A stretch of DNA of 64,000 nucleotides from QWHO01 sp021404945 (GTDB lineage Bacteria > Vulcanimicrobiota > Xenobia > Xenobiales > QWHO01), in contig CAUJEN010000010.1 of assembly GCA_963169765.1 (NCBI GenBank), positions 1 through 64,000 of the forward strand. The letters are read 5' to 3'. The notes beneath the pieces are model-generated. The model searched no databases, was not told where the DNA came from, and was given only the letters and a program-made list of their open reading frames with translations. Position numbers and translations under genes: made by a program. This document shows, one piece after another, positions 47,101-55,671 of the stretch. The number at the start of each line of letters is the position of its first letter. Position 1 is the stretch's first letter.

Positions 47101-47231
47101 CCGGGCGGCAGGCCCGGGGTCTGGCCCAGACGCACGCTATCTTGCGGCTCCACGCTGGCAGCCGGAGGGGCGTTGCGCGAGGCCGGCAGCGGACGGGACA
47201 AAACGACCCGGTCGATCGGTCCGAGATTCAT
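44178..47231 (-). CDS. GH37 trehalase-like protein with duplicated catalytic domain
   Basis: 1017 residues, no signal peptide, so probably intracellular trehalose hydrolysis or a related glucosidase role. The C-terminal domain (~520-950) has FNWDTLFMALGM, DESGFDTTSRF (general acid Asp, ~685), QWNGPSGWAP (Asn where trehalases have Asp) and LERYNVVSG (base Glu, ~873). The N-terminal half (~90-330) repeats the same pattern in degraded form: LEESGGSKNAHRF lacks the Asp, then PVDLNAWLYRTEKDLATMA parallels PPDLNAFLYRYSNDMAAMA. Residues 1-40 are a leader with DSVRLG (31-36). Its 3' end overlaps the small zinc protein by 9 bp. Confidence 0.82.
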   Translation of the reverse strand: MNLGPIDRVVLSRPLPASRNAPPAASVEPQDSVRLGQTPGLPPGLELRPGWTFTGQLSQQRIDVPFPYPGTALEMNELPALVTELRGQGQPGAARGLLECFLSLGERYGVLPGSNQLNELGRSGMPRLSELVLQEPHDADFLARAYEVIASDHRNSWSDGYFKQLSNGLNRFCDVDYSPEATLEESGGSKNAHRFENGDPMAYAPVDLNAWLYRTEKDLATMATRLGRSDEAASWDHRAELRKERMLDTMWDPDSQTFRDLKGDQRSSVETLASLAVLRAGVLEGDDPRARAMLASLERLRTPEGLLWESAGRQLASPAEVRDLLGPRPPAVSSYQVPISPLGAHRQKLIGLEPTAGPVDRRMLELHESLFSPTAISALQSRGLTGLVYGTEPLSPQASQKLVGPLRVGPFSIELPEAELAVLAPGVFQLQKGSDCLLVAALGDGLLLGDRLYAREELPASGRVKLPQSILGTFFRAGGNAALARFFDHQRDWLQEAHSTPATELAPLAARTAWNHLYERAAAGWEPLTIEPSVVARDSAMPIFHKAAVPSLGIFKTQFNWDTLFMALGMRWQGAGQTVAGMTDNLLFLLDSTGRVPNAARSVYLNKSQPPILPQLVRLSHPLRAAQEGQAEADLWLEKAYQAMSGDYKEFWCQQGERGISQINGQSVRLARWGGPNHKFAMDESGFDTTSRFHDRTLDLVPPDLNAFLYRYSNDMAAMAEQLGRGEEAASWRQEAALRKESVLRLCWDEADGMFRDYRFQGPDQGLSRDQDALAAAVGPLWAGMLDPSVPAEKRMIERSLASLSRFEKEHGLAATAEDYGHPEMQWNGPSGWAPLHMMAIEGAMRYGDYEAASRWIGKWLDTIARVEGQEGTILERYNVVSGGPPPVQKGRYEETQGKGPGFGWTNASLPWGLVEVVGGLSCEPGKLSVAPHIPTALEGSSIRLDLKDPAGRGEWQVEQRYDKETYQLTLSGTPVAVEVLTPPLPPGRGPEEVPQSDGRVRYRLRLEPGQSHQLSL

Positions 47232-47239
47232 ACGCCTGG

Positions 47240-47245
47240 ACTATA
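47240..47245 (-). promoter_or_regulatory. Possible -10 box for the trehalase-like gene
   Basis: TATAGT on the minus strand, eight bases before the ATG at 47231, with no ribosome-binding site between; another leaderless candidate. No good -35 is visible. Confidence 0.3.
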
Positions 47246-47299
47246 GCGTACGGAAGCTGAAAAACTGCCCAAACACTCCGCCGGTTGCTCCACCGGGTC

Positions 47300-47665
47300 T
47301 CAGGCACCGACGCGTTGCAAAAACTCGAGCCGATTGCCGAACGGGTCTTGACAAAAGAAGCGCAGCATGCCCGGCCAGCTGCTGTCGGTGGAGAGTGAGC
47401 CGCAGGTGGGCTCGAGTCGGCGCCGGATCTGATCTAGATCGTCCACCTCGAAGGCCAGGTGAGCCTTGCGCGCGGGCATGAAGCGCGGATCGATCCCCAG
47501 GTGCAGGTGGAAGCCCTGCAGCTCGAACCAGCAGCCGCCTCGCTGAGCCAGCGGCTCTGGCTTGGGTAGCTCGGTGAGGCCGAGCAACTCGCCGTAAAAG
47601 GCGCGAGCGCGTTGCTCACCCCCTGCAGGAATCGTGATCTGGACATGGTGGGCGGACTTGATCAT
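47300..47665 (-). CDS. VOC (glyoxalase/dioxygenase-superfamily) protein
   Basis: 121 residues with one beta-alpha-beta-beta-beta pair of the vicinal-oxygen-chelate fold: HHVQITIPAGGEQRARAFYGELLG, then HLHLGIDPRFMPARKAHLAFEVDD and FFCQDPFGNRLEFLQRV. Candidate metal ligands are His near residue 7 and Glu in LEFLQ. Substrate unknown. The ATG overlaps the stop of the secreted glycosidase (ATGA at 47662-47665), so both are co-translated despite different compartments. Confidence 0.85.
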   Translation of the reverse strand: MIKSAHHVQITIPAGGEQRARAFYGELLGLTELPKPEPLAQRGGCWFELQGFHLHLGIDPRFMPARKAHLAFEVDDLDQIRRRLEPTCGSLSTDSSWPGMLRFFCQDPFGNRLEFLQRVGA

Positions 47666-49773
47666 GGTGCCTCATTGTGAACGGGTTGAAGGGCTCTCGT
47701 CAAGGGCAGGTCGTAGACCGAGCCGTTGCTGACCAGCTCGGCCTGCCCCACCTGAAAGCGCACCCCGGGGGTATCGGTCCAGAAAACCGCCCGCCCATCC
47801 TCGATCATCAGCTCGAAGGTGCCGTTCTGCTGGAACAGGCTCAGGAGCTGTTTGCCGTTCCACTTGATGCGAGTCGGGCTCGGATCGGGCCGGCCAAGGG
47901 TCAGGACCGGAGCCGCGCCGCTTTGATCCAGCATCAGGGGGGCCGGGCCGCCCTGCACGGGGATGAGCGCCTGGCCCGTGTTCTCGGCTACCGAGACGAA
48001 CTTGATCACGAAGCGCTGCGAGCTCTCCAGCGGCTCGTCGTCTAGCGAGACGGCCAGCACGGCCCCGACCGGGGAGGTCCCGGCATACTCCAGAGGGCCC
48101 ACCTGGGCCGCAGCGGGCAGCTCACCGGCCAGTGCCACCAGTCGGGGAGCCTGGATACGAAGCAAACCCTGGCCCGTGCGCCGCTCGATCTGGCCGGTTG
48201 AGCTGGTATAGGTACCGGCCGCGAAGAGTGGGCCCAGGGCCAACTCGGGACTCATGCCCCCAACGCTGAGCACCACCTCGGTATCGCCCGAGGGCTCCAG
48301 GCGGGTGAGGGTGCGCAGGGCGTAGGCAACCCGGGCTGCCTCAGGACCGACCGGGTAGATCAGCTCGGCCAGATCCTCGCCCGCCTCCACGTCCTGGCGC
48401 AGAAAAGCCAGACCCGCTGCCGAGAAGAGGCCCCAGACGCAGGGGTCGCTCTGGTATCCGAACTCGACCAGCCGGGGAGCGACCTCGCCCGTCTTATAGC
48501 TGAAGAGCAGCATGCCGTCATAATCTTGCAGGCTGGCGTAAGCCAGCGCCTCGGGCATGCTGGCGGCCCGATAGGCGTTGGGCCAGACCCAGCCCCACTC
48601 GCGGATCACCACCGGCTTGTCGGGCCAGCGCAAGGTTGCGGTGTAGGGAGCGAAGCCAAAGCGGCCCGGATCGCGCAGAGTATTGGTGTTCTGGTAGAAA
48701 AACTTGCCCTGCCAATCCGGTCCCGAAAAGGCGGGATGGTCGACATAGTGGTTCTCGGAGACGAAATCCATCTCGGCCGCCACCGAAAAAACGTCGGGCG
48801 GAATGTCGGCCGAGACGACGGCGGTGATGGGCACCTTGACCCCGATGCGACGCAGATGGCCTTTCATGGTCTTGAAATAGTCCCGCTGAACGGCCACCAA
48901 AAAGTCCACACCGTCCTGCTGGCGAAGTGGGGAATCGAGGGGGCCGGTGAGATGGGGCAGAGCTACCGTGCCGGCGACCGGGTCCTCCTCGGGTTTAAGG
49001 GCCGTTCCCCAGGCGGCCGCCAGGCCGGCCCGATCCGCGTAGCGGGTCTGCAGCCAGGCGTTCCAGCGCTGGCCCAGGTTGCTTCGGTAGGGCTCGATGA
49101 GCTTGTCGGTGTGGCTTGCGTTGAGGAAGAACCCGCTCTCGTTGCACACTTCCACCAGCGCCATCATGGGGTCGTCCACCGGGGCCAGGCCGGTATAGGG
49201 ATTGACGGCGGTGAGAAACTGGCTGGCATACTCCTTCTGCAGCTCGATCAGCCTCTCGTCGAAGCAGGCATAGGGGCGAGCCGCGCGAGGCAAGGCCGTG
49301 GCGTTGGCCACGCCGTCCTCGGGCGTGAAGGTGCGAAAGTCGATCAGGTCCAGGTAGTAGTGCATCTGTTTGTCTCGCACCCGTGAGATCCAGTAGTGCA
49401 GCGTGAGCAGTCGCTCGGGGTTAAGCCGGCGCGAGCCGGGCACCCCGGGAATGTCGAGCAGGGCGCCCTTGGAATCGGTGGCCTCGAAGCGCACCATGTT
49501 GACTCCGGCGCGAGCCCAGGCGTCCACCACGCGGTCGATCTCCGGGCGCGGGATCCAGAGGTTGCGGTTGGCGATGTTGACGCCCCAGAATTTGGCCCGT
49601 GAGCCATCAGCCCAACGGAACTGCCCGTCCCGCACTCTCAGAAAACCTTTGCGCAGCGAGCTCGGCTCGCGGGTCATGCTGCCCAGCTCGCGCACCTGCA
49701 GGCTGTCGGGGTAATCTTGAGCCCGAGCCAGGGCCACCAGAACAAGCAGGCAGATGAAGACGCGCACGGCCAC
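47662..49773 (-). CDS. Secreted GH5/clan-A-like glycoside hydrolase
   Basis: 703 residues, GTG start at 49773. VRVFICLLVLVALARAQD is a Sec signal peptide. A (beta/alpha)8 barrel is indicated by FWGVNIANRNLW, VNMVRFEATDSKG and YYLDLIDF, with the acid/base Glu in VEVCNESGFF (~210) and the nucleophile Glu in VVIREWGWVWP (~391), the clan GH-A order. A ~250-residue beta-rich C-terminal domain follows. It probably acts on external or cell-wall polysaccharide. It is divergent from the TPR gene with 78 bp between. Confidence 0.82.
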   Translation of the reverse strand: MAVRVFICLLVLVALARAQDYPDSLQVRELGSMTREPSSLRKGFLRVRDGQFRWADGSRAKFWGVNIANRNLWIPRPEIDRVVDAWARAGVNMVRFEATDSKGALLDIPGVPGSRRLNPERLLTLHYWISRVRDKQMHYYLDLIDFRTFTPEDGVANATALPRAARPYACFDERLIELQKEYASQFLTAVNPYTGLAPVDDPMMALVEVCNESGFFLNASHTDKLIEPYRSNLGQRWNAWLQTRYADRAGLAAAWGTALKPEEDPVAGTVALPHLTGPLDSPLRQQDGVDFLVAVQRDYFKTMKGHLRRIGVKVPITAVVSADIPPDVFSVAAEMDFVSENHYVDHPAFSGPDWQGKFFYQNTNTLRDPGRFGFAPYTATLRWPDKPVVIREWGWVWPNAYRAASMPEALAYASLQDYDGMLLFSYKTGEVAPRLVEFGYQSDPCVWGLFSAAGLAFLRQDVEAGEDLAELIYPVGPEAARVAYALRTLTRLEPSGDTEVVLSVGGMSPELALGPLFAAGTYTSSTGQIERRTGQGLLRIQAPRLVALAGELPAAAQVGPLEYAGTSPVGAVLAVSLDDEPLESSQRFVIKFVSVAENTGQALIPVQGGPAPLMLDQSGAAPVLTLGRPDPSPTRIKWNGKQLLSLFQQNGTFELMIEDGRAVFWTDTPGVRFQVGQAELVSNGSVYDLPLTRALQPVHNEAP

Positions 49774-49851
49774 CTGGCTCGAGTTGGCCCGCCAAGCTCG
49801 AATTCCTTTCGAGCAGGCCGGGCCACGGGCGAGTCCGAATCATCATCGGCC

Positions 49852-50595
49852 ATGAGAGCGAGCGCGTTGCTCTTGCTGGTCCTCTGTCTCCACCTGGCTG
49901 CGCTGGCCGAGCCGGGGGAAGAGGAGTTTCGAGCCGGAAACGCCTGCATGGAGAAAAGGCAGTACCGCGAGGCCCTGGCGCACTACCGGGCCGGGCTCGA
50001 GAAGGCCCCCGCAGAGCGGGCCCTGCTCTTCAACGGGGGGCTGGCCGCCTATCTGGCTGGCGACGGACCCACCGCCATCGCCCTCTGGCAAGAGCTCAAG
50101 AAGCGAGAGCCGGGGGACTGGCGCCTCCTGGCCAAGTTGGTCCAGGCCTACCAGCTGACCGGCGACCTCAAGGCCCGCGATCAAGAGCGCGTGGAGCTGA
50201 TGGCCCTCTGGCGGAAGAACCCCGCCGCTATCCAGCAAAAGAGCTTTTGTCGCGAGCAATTCCTGGTGGGGGGCGAGTCAGTCATGGCCTTCGAGAGCTG
50301 GCAGCTCGAGGGAGATCGGGCTGTGCGCTACACCTTTTCGGTGCTGAGCCCGGACGGCAAGGAGAAGTACCGCATCTCGCTCGGCTCCTACGAGGCCACC
50401 ACGCAGTTCGGCCGCGAGTCGGGCGAGCTCGGGCCCAACGATCATTACTGGCACCTGGACTACTATGGACCCGGCGAGCACCGCACCTATGCCTTCCAGA
50501 AGGTCGAGCCAACCTATGACGAGGTGCGCAAGCTGGTGACCGGAATTCTTGAGGGCTCGATCAAGCCTCTGAGCAGCAGCAAGAAGTCGAATTAA
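49852..50595 (+). CDS. Secreted TPR-repeat protein
   Basis: 247 residues from ATG 49852. MRASALLLLVLCLHLAALAEP is a signal peptide. TPR-like units run from ~25 to 125 (GNACMEKRQYREALAHYRAGL, LFNGGLAAYLAGDGPTAIALW, LLAKLVQAYQLTGDLKARD), then a beta-rich segment with ESWQLEGDRAVRYTFSVL and YGPGEHRTYAFQKVEP. Likely a periplasmic adaptor; no enzyme motif. Its TAA stop is the first base triplet of a family-2 repeat. Confidence 0.75.
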   Translation: MRASALLLLVLCLHLAALAEPGEEEFRAGNACMEKRQYREALAHYRAGLEKAPAERALLFNGGLAAYLAGDGPTAIALWQELKKREPGDWRLLAKLVQAYQLTGDLKARDQERVELMALWRKNPAAIQQKSFCREQFLVGGESVMAFESWQLEGDRAVRYTFSVLSPDGKEKYRISLGSYEATTQFGRESGELGPNDHYWHLDYYGPGEHRTYAFQKVEPTYDEVRKLVTGILEGSIKPLSSSKKSN

Positions 50596-50699
50596 AGCGC
50601 AAGGTCTCTGGTCTTGCACCTCACAACGCGCAGGAGCTGCGTACCCGCGCATTCGTCAGACTGTGCAAAGGTGCAGCAAGCCAGAGTGCGAGCGCATTG
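50595..50699 (+). repeat. Family-2 structured element, copy B
   Basis: Begins at the stop codon of the TPR gene, exactly as copy A does. CTGGTCTTGCACCT can pair with AGGTGCAGCAAGCCAG across an inner GCGC hairpin; the pairing is kept though the bases differ from copy A. Ends GAGTGCGAGCGCATTGA. The two termini TAAAGCGC and GCGCATT are near-perfect inverted repeats. Confidence 0.8.
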
Positions 50700-50784
50700 A
50701 GCCTCGATCATTCGACCTCGGGCGCCAATTTGGGTCACAATGACGGATGACCGAGAATGAGCCCTCACAGCAAGGCGGCCCCAC

Positions 50785-50826
50785 AAAACCAACGAGGCAC
50801 CTGCGTGAATGCAGGTGCCTCGTTGG
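50785..50826 (-). terminator. Intrinsic terminator of the second groESL operon
   Basis: Minus strand: CCAACGAGGCACCTGC, a six-base loop, GCAGGTGCCTCGTTGG, then TTTTGT. The 16-bp stem is perfect. It lies ~55 bp after the groEL stop at 50881. Confidence 0.88.
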
Positions 50827-50880
50827 GACAGGCAGGCCGGCAGGAAACCTGCCGACCACTCCCGTGCATGGCGACCGGAC

Positions 50881-52542
<1,662 letters not shown>

Positions 52543-52565
52543 GATTTGCTGATTCCTCCGTCTTC

Positions 52566-52868
52566 TTATTCAAAAATTCCCAGGACGTCTTTTTCCTGGA
52601 GAATCACGTAATCTTCGCCTTCGAGCTTGATCTCGTTGCCCGAGAACTTGCTGTAGAGCACGGTCATGCCTACCGCGACTTCCATCTTGGCCAGGCTGCC
52701 GTCCTTGAGCATCCGCCCCGGGCCAGCGGCCACGACTTTGCCCTTCATGGGCTTCTCTTTGGCGGTGTCCGGCAGGTAGACGCCACCGGCAGTCTTCTCG
52801 TCCTGAGGGACAGGCTGGACCACCACGCGGTCCGCCAGAGGCTTGATAGTGAGAGTTTTGGTCGCCAC
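52566..52868 (-). CDS. groES: Co-chaperonin GroES, copy 2
   Basis: 100 residues. LTIKPLADRVVVQPVPQ, the mobile loop EKTAGGVYLPDTAKEKPMKG and the roof segment GPGRMLKDGSLAKME are normal. The start is GTG at 52868 with AGGAGG nine bases upstream. A CATAAT box (minus strand) lies further upstream; no matching -35 is clear. The sequence differs from copy 1 in many positions, so the pairs are old paralogues rather than a recent duplication. Confidence 0.96.
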   Translation of the reverse strand: MATKTLTIKPLADRVVVQPVPQDEKTAGGVYLPDTAKEKPMKGKVVAAGPGRMLKDGSLAKMEVAVGMTVLYSKFSGNEIKLEGEDYVILQEKDVLGIFE

Positions 52869-52992
52869 AGGGATTCCTCCTCGTCATTGGCTCCTCGTCC
52901 CGGGTCGGAGTCCAGAGACCCTTCAACCAGGCCGTTTTAATTGGAGACGGCGAGAGATTATGGCTTGTGGCGGGCCTTTCCTGCCCTGGCGC

Positions 52993-53033
52993 GTTAGAGT
53001 TCCGTTTGCGCGCGTGTTAGAGTTCCGTTTGCG
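52993..53033 (-). repeat. 23-bp tandem direct repeat with TTAGAG before groES copy 2
   Basis: GTTAGAGTTCCGTTTGCG occurs at 52993-53010 and again at 53016-53033, a 23-bp period. The second copy contains the stop codon of the arrestin-like gene. GTGTTAGAGTT is shared with the region before groES copy 1. It may be an operator, or a small duplication of the gene end. Confidence 0.6.
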
Positions 53034-53880
53034 GGGGAGGGGAGAAGCCGGTGCCGGTCTTGGAAGGCTCCTCAGGGAGTGGCTCATAGGCCCGGTAGAC
53101 CTGAATGGGAAGAGAGACGCGCTCCTCGCGGCCACCCCCTGGAGGGGTGAGCCCCACTCGAAAGCCGTAGTGCACCCGGAACAGGCTCCACTCGCCGGAG
53201 AACGGGGCCGTTTCCTCGATAGGGAACTCGAAGTAGCCGTTGAGAGGCAGCTCGGCCTGAGGGGCAGGCTCGATATCGTGGCTCTGGACCCACAGCACTT
53301 TGCGATAGTCACTCACTTTGGATTCCTCGATAGCGGCAAAACGGAAGCTGATTCGTTCAGGCAGGGGGGACTCGACCCCCTCACCTCGCTCCAGCACCAG
53401 CTCCCCTCGCAGACTGTCAGCTGTGTACAGGTGGGAGGCGTGCAAGAGCCCGGTCAGCTTGATTCCGCCGTTCTCGACCGCCAGCTCGGCCCCAGCCGAC
53501 TCGGGGAACGGGTCTTCGGGAGGGAGCACGGTCAGGTGCAGCCGGCTGATCTCCTCGAGGATTCGGGGGCGGGCCCGCCCCTTCAAGAAATACTGACAAC
53601 GCAGGTCCCAGCTTGCGTAGCTCGGAGGCGTGCGCTCGGGTAGCTGAAATCGAAAGCTCTCACGCTGCGAGTGCTCGCCCGTCGAGGTAAAGCTATGCAT
53701 CTGCTCGACCAGCGGCAGCACGTAGGAACGGAACAGATGATTGGCCCCCACGATCTCCTCACCCTGGAGGGAGACAATCACTTTGATCCCCTTTGGATAA
53801 TCGGTCAGCTCAACTTCTCCTTCCACCACGTCTCCGGGGTGCAAGGTCTGCCGCTCGACATTCAGCTCGAGTCTCACCCG
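53017..53880 (-). CDS. Arrestin-like/Spo0M-like protein
   Basis: About 287 residues from the GTG at 53880, preceded by a GAAGGGGGG ribosome site; the longer reading to 54048 would overlap the divergent gene. The sequence is all-beta: ELNVERQTLHPGDVVEGEVELTDYP, IVSLQGEEIV, then after ~140 a second similar sandwich with GAELAVENGGIKLTGLLHAS and LRGELVLERGEG. Duplicated beta-sandwich layout suggests an arrestin-type fold as in Spo0M and related proteins. Function unknown. It lies just upstream of groESL2 on the same strand. Confidence 0.6.
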   Translation of the reverse strand, partial: RVRLELNVERQTLHPGDVVEGEVELTDYPKGIKVIVSLQGEEIVGANHLFRSYVLPLVEQMHSFTSTGEHSQRESFRFQLPERTPPSYASWDLRCQYFLKGRARPRILEEISRLHLTVLPPEDPFPESAGAELAVENGGIKLTGLLHASHLYTADSLRGELVLERGEGVESPLPERISFRFAAIEESKVSDYRKVLWVQSHDIEPAPQAELPLNGYFEFPIEETAPFSGEWSLFRVHYGFRVGLTPPGGGREERVSLPIQVYRAYEPLPEEPSKTGTGFSPPPQTEL

Positions 53881-53977
53881 CCCCCCTTCGCGCAGAGCCC
53901 TGTGCCGCCCCTGTTTCAGAGGGTTTTCAGCAGCTGGCGGTATTCTCAAGCCACAGCAAGCGGGAAGGAGAGCTGAG

Positions 53978-54451
53978 ATGTCCCAGTCACTGCAGGATCG
54001 CGAGCGGCGAACGTACGATGTTCTCTCTGGCAACAAGGGCCAGCGCAAGCAAGGCTATCAGCAGCAGCGCTTCCTGCGGGCAGCACCGCCCAAGAAGGAG
54101 GAGAAGAAGGTCGAGGAGGCTCCCCGGCGCCACTGGGCGGAACTGCTTGCCACCATCGAATGGGCCGAGCGGATGGCCGGCATCTACAACATCGACCGCG
54201 AGCCGAGCATCGAGCCGGCTGCGGTGGTGGCCGAGGTCGAGGATGATCGGTGGACCGTTCCCAACCAGTTCAAGACCCCGGCTCCCGTCAGCCAGGGACA
54301 AAAGCTCGACATGAACAGCATTCTGCTCCACTCCATGACCACCAGCGCTCCCACCACTCAGGCCGAGCCTGCGCCGGCCAACGGCAACGTGCTCAGCCCC
54401 GACCTGCCGATGATGCAACTGCAGATTCTGGCGCTACGCCCCCGCTTATAA
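53978..54451 (+). CDS. Small hydrophilic protein of unknown function
   Basis: 157 residues, ATG at 53978 with GGAGAG upstream. The first half is charged and helical (KKEEKKVEEAPRRHWAELLA, IEWAERMAGIYN), the second is polar and probably disordered (QGQKLDMNSILLHSMTTSAP). No family recognised. It is divergent from the arrestin-like gene. Confidence 0.5.
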   Translation: MSQSLQDRERRTYDVLSGNKGQRKQGYQQQRFLRAAPPKKEEKKVEEAPRRHWAELLATIEWAERMAGIYNIDREPSIEPAAVVAEVEDDRWTVPNQFKTPAPVSQGQKLDMNSILLHSMTTSAPTTQAEPAPANGNVLSPDLPMMQLQILALRPRL

Positions 54452-54699
54452 TTCGGGACGAGTTGGCTTGCCAGGAGGGTTCCAAGCCGGGGGCGCCCGA
54501 CGGAGTCTGACCTGTCCAGGTTGCGCCGTCGCGGCGAGAGAGCGGATGAATGACGGCCAGGTTTCAGCGGGAGGTTTTTTGACGCGCACTCCGCGCGGCG
54601 TGCAAGCGACGGTGCGTGACCGAGCTTCTAAGCGAGAGGCCCGGATGAAACAATTCGTCGCGCCTGGAAAGCTCGTCGCCGTTCCGGCCAGGGGGGGCT

Positions 54700-55617
54700 T
54701 CAGGTCGAAGCTCGCGGGTGGACGCGAGTGACTGCCCAGGCCCGAATGGAGGCATCGTTGTCGCGGACGGCCTGACGCATGTAAGACTCTCCCTCCAGCT
54801 TCTCACCCAGGGCGTAGGCCCTCCGCCGAATGGTCGACTGATCGTGGCGCGTGGCCAGCTCCAACACCTGACGCCGGAGGGGCGACTGGAGCGAGCCACC
54901 GGCCGACTCCAGCAAGTCCAACAGTCCGTGCACCGCGTGAGCCGGATCTTCCCAGGTGGCCAAACGCTCGAGGCCCATGCGGAGCACCACCGGAGCATCC
55001 TCGCCCTGGGCCACCAATCCCACCAGCGCCGGCCGCACGAGCTCGGACGGAGGGGGGGGGACCTGGCTGAACACGGCGGCGACCTCATCGGGAACTTCTG
55101 TTCCCAGGGCCCACAACAGGACGGAGCGGCGATCGGCCGGGTGCATCCAGGCAGCGGTCAGCAACTTGTGGAGCAGGGCGGCCCGACCGCGCGGAGAGAG
55201 GAGACTGCAACTGAGCAGTTGCAGCGCCACCGCCACCCGCAGCGGACGGCGCAACTCCTCAAGCGGGAGCAGGGACTCGGCAACCTCGAGGGTCTCTGCT
55301 TCCTTCAAAGCCCCCTCGTCAGGAGGACCGATGGGCAGCCGCGAAACAAAGCTCAACACGACTTCGGCTCGGGCCAGCCCACTCTTGACCATCCAGCCCA
55401 GGGCCTGGATGCCCCCCGGACCGGGACCGGCCAGGCGGGCGTAAAGCTCGGCGCGCAGCCCGGGGGCGAGATTCGGCTCAGCATGCACCTCCTGCACAAG
55501 CAGATCGGTGAAAATCGGGTTCTGCAGCACGCCCTCGCTCAGCTCGTCCTGGCCAAAACGGCGCAGGGCCCGCCGCAGCGGGCGCTCAAGCTCGCTTCTT
55601 GACAACAGCTCTTCCAT
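54700..55617 (-). CDS. HEAT-repeat-like protein
   Basis: 305 residues, all helical. Leu/Ala-rich helix pairs recur (LRRPLRVAVALQLLSCSLLS, RGRAALLHKLLTAAWMHPADR, VRPALVGLVAQGEDAPVVL, HAVHGLLDLLESAGG, STIRRRAYALGEKLEGES), ending SIRAWAVTRV. This is the pattern of a HEAT/PBS-lyase type solenoid, a protein-binding scaffold. No signal peptide. It follows the Nudix gene by 54 bp on the same strand and may be co-transcribed. Confidence 0.6.
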   Translation of the reverse strand: MEELLSRSELERPLRRALRRFGQDELSEGVLQNPIFTDLLVQEVHAEPNLAPGLRAELYARLAGPGPGGIQALGWMVKSGLARAEVVLSFVSRLPIGPPDEGALKEAETLEVAESLLPLEELRRPLRVAVALQLLSCSLLSPRGRAALLHKLLTAAWMHPADRRSVLLWALGTEVPDEVAAVFSQVPPPPSELVRPALVGLVAQGEDAPVVLRMGLERLATWEDPAHAVHGLLDLLESAGGSLQSPLRRQVLELATRHDQSTIRRRAYALGEKLEGESYMRQAVRDNDASIRAWAVTRVHPRAST

Positions 55618-55671
55618 GGCCGTCGGGTATTACACTCTTCGCCGGACCGTCCCTGCTAAGGAGACGCTCGG

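Noticed and set aside
45150..47246. 698-residue open frame antisense to the trehalase
   Set aside because: No recognisable domain; a complement of a clearly coding GH37 gene.
54468..54731. 87-residue open frame between two genes
   Set aside because: It runs into the end of the HEAT-like gene, has no clear ribosome site and shows no domain.
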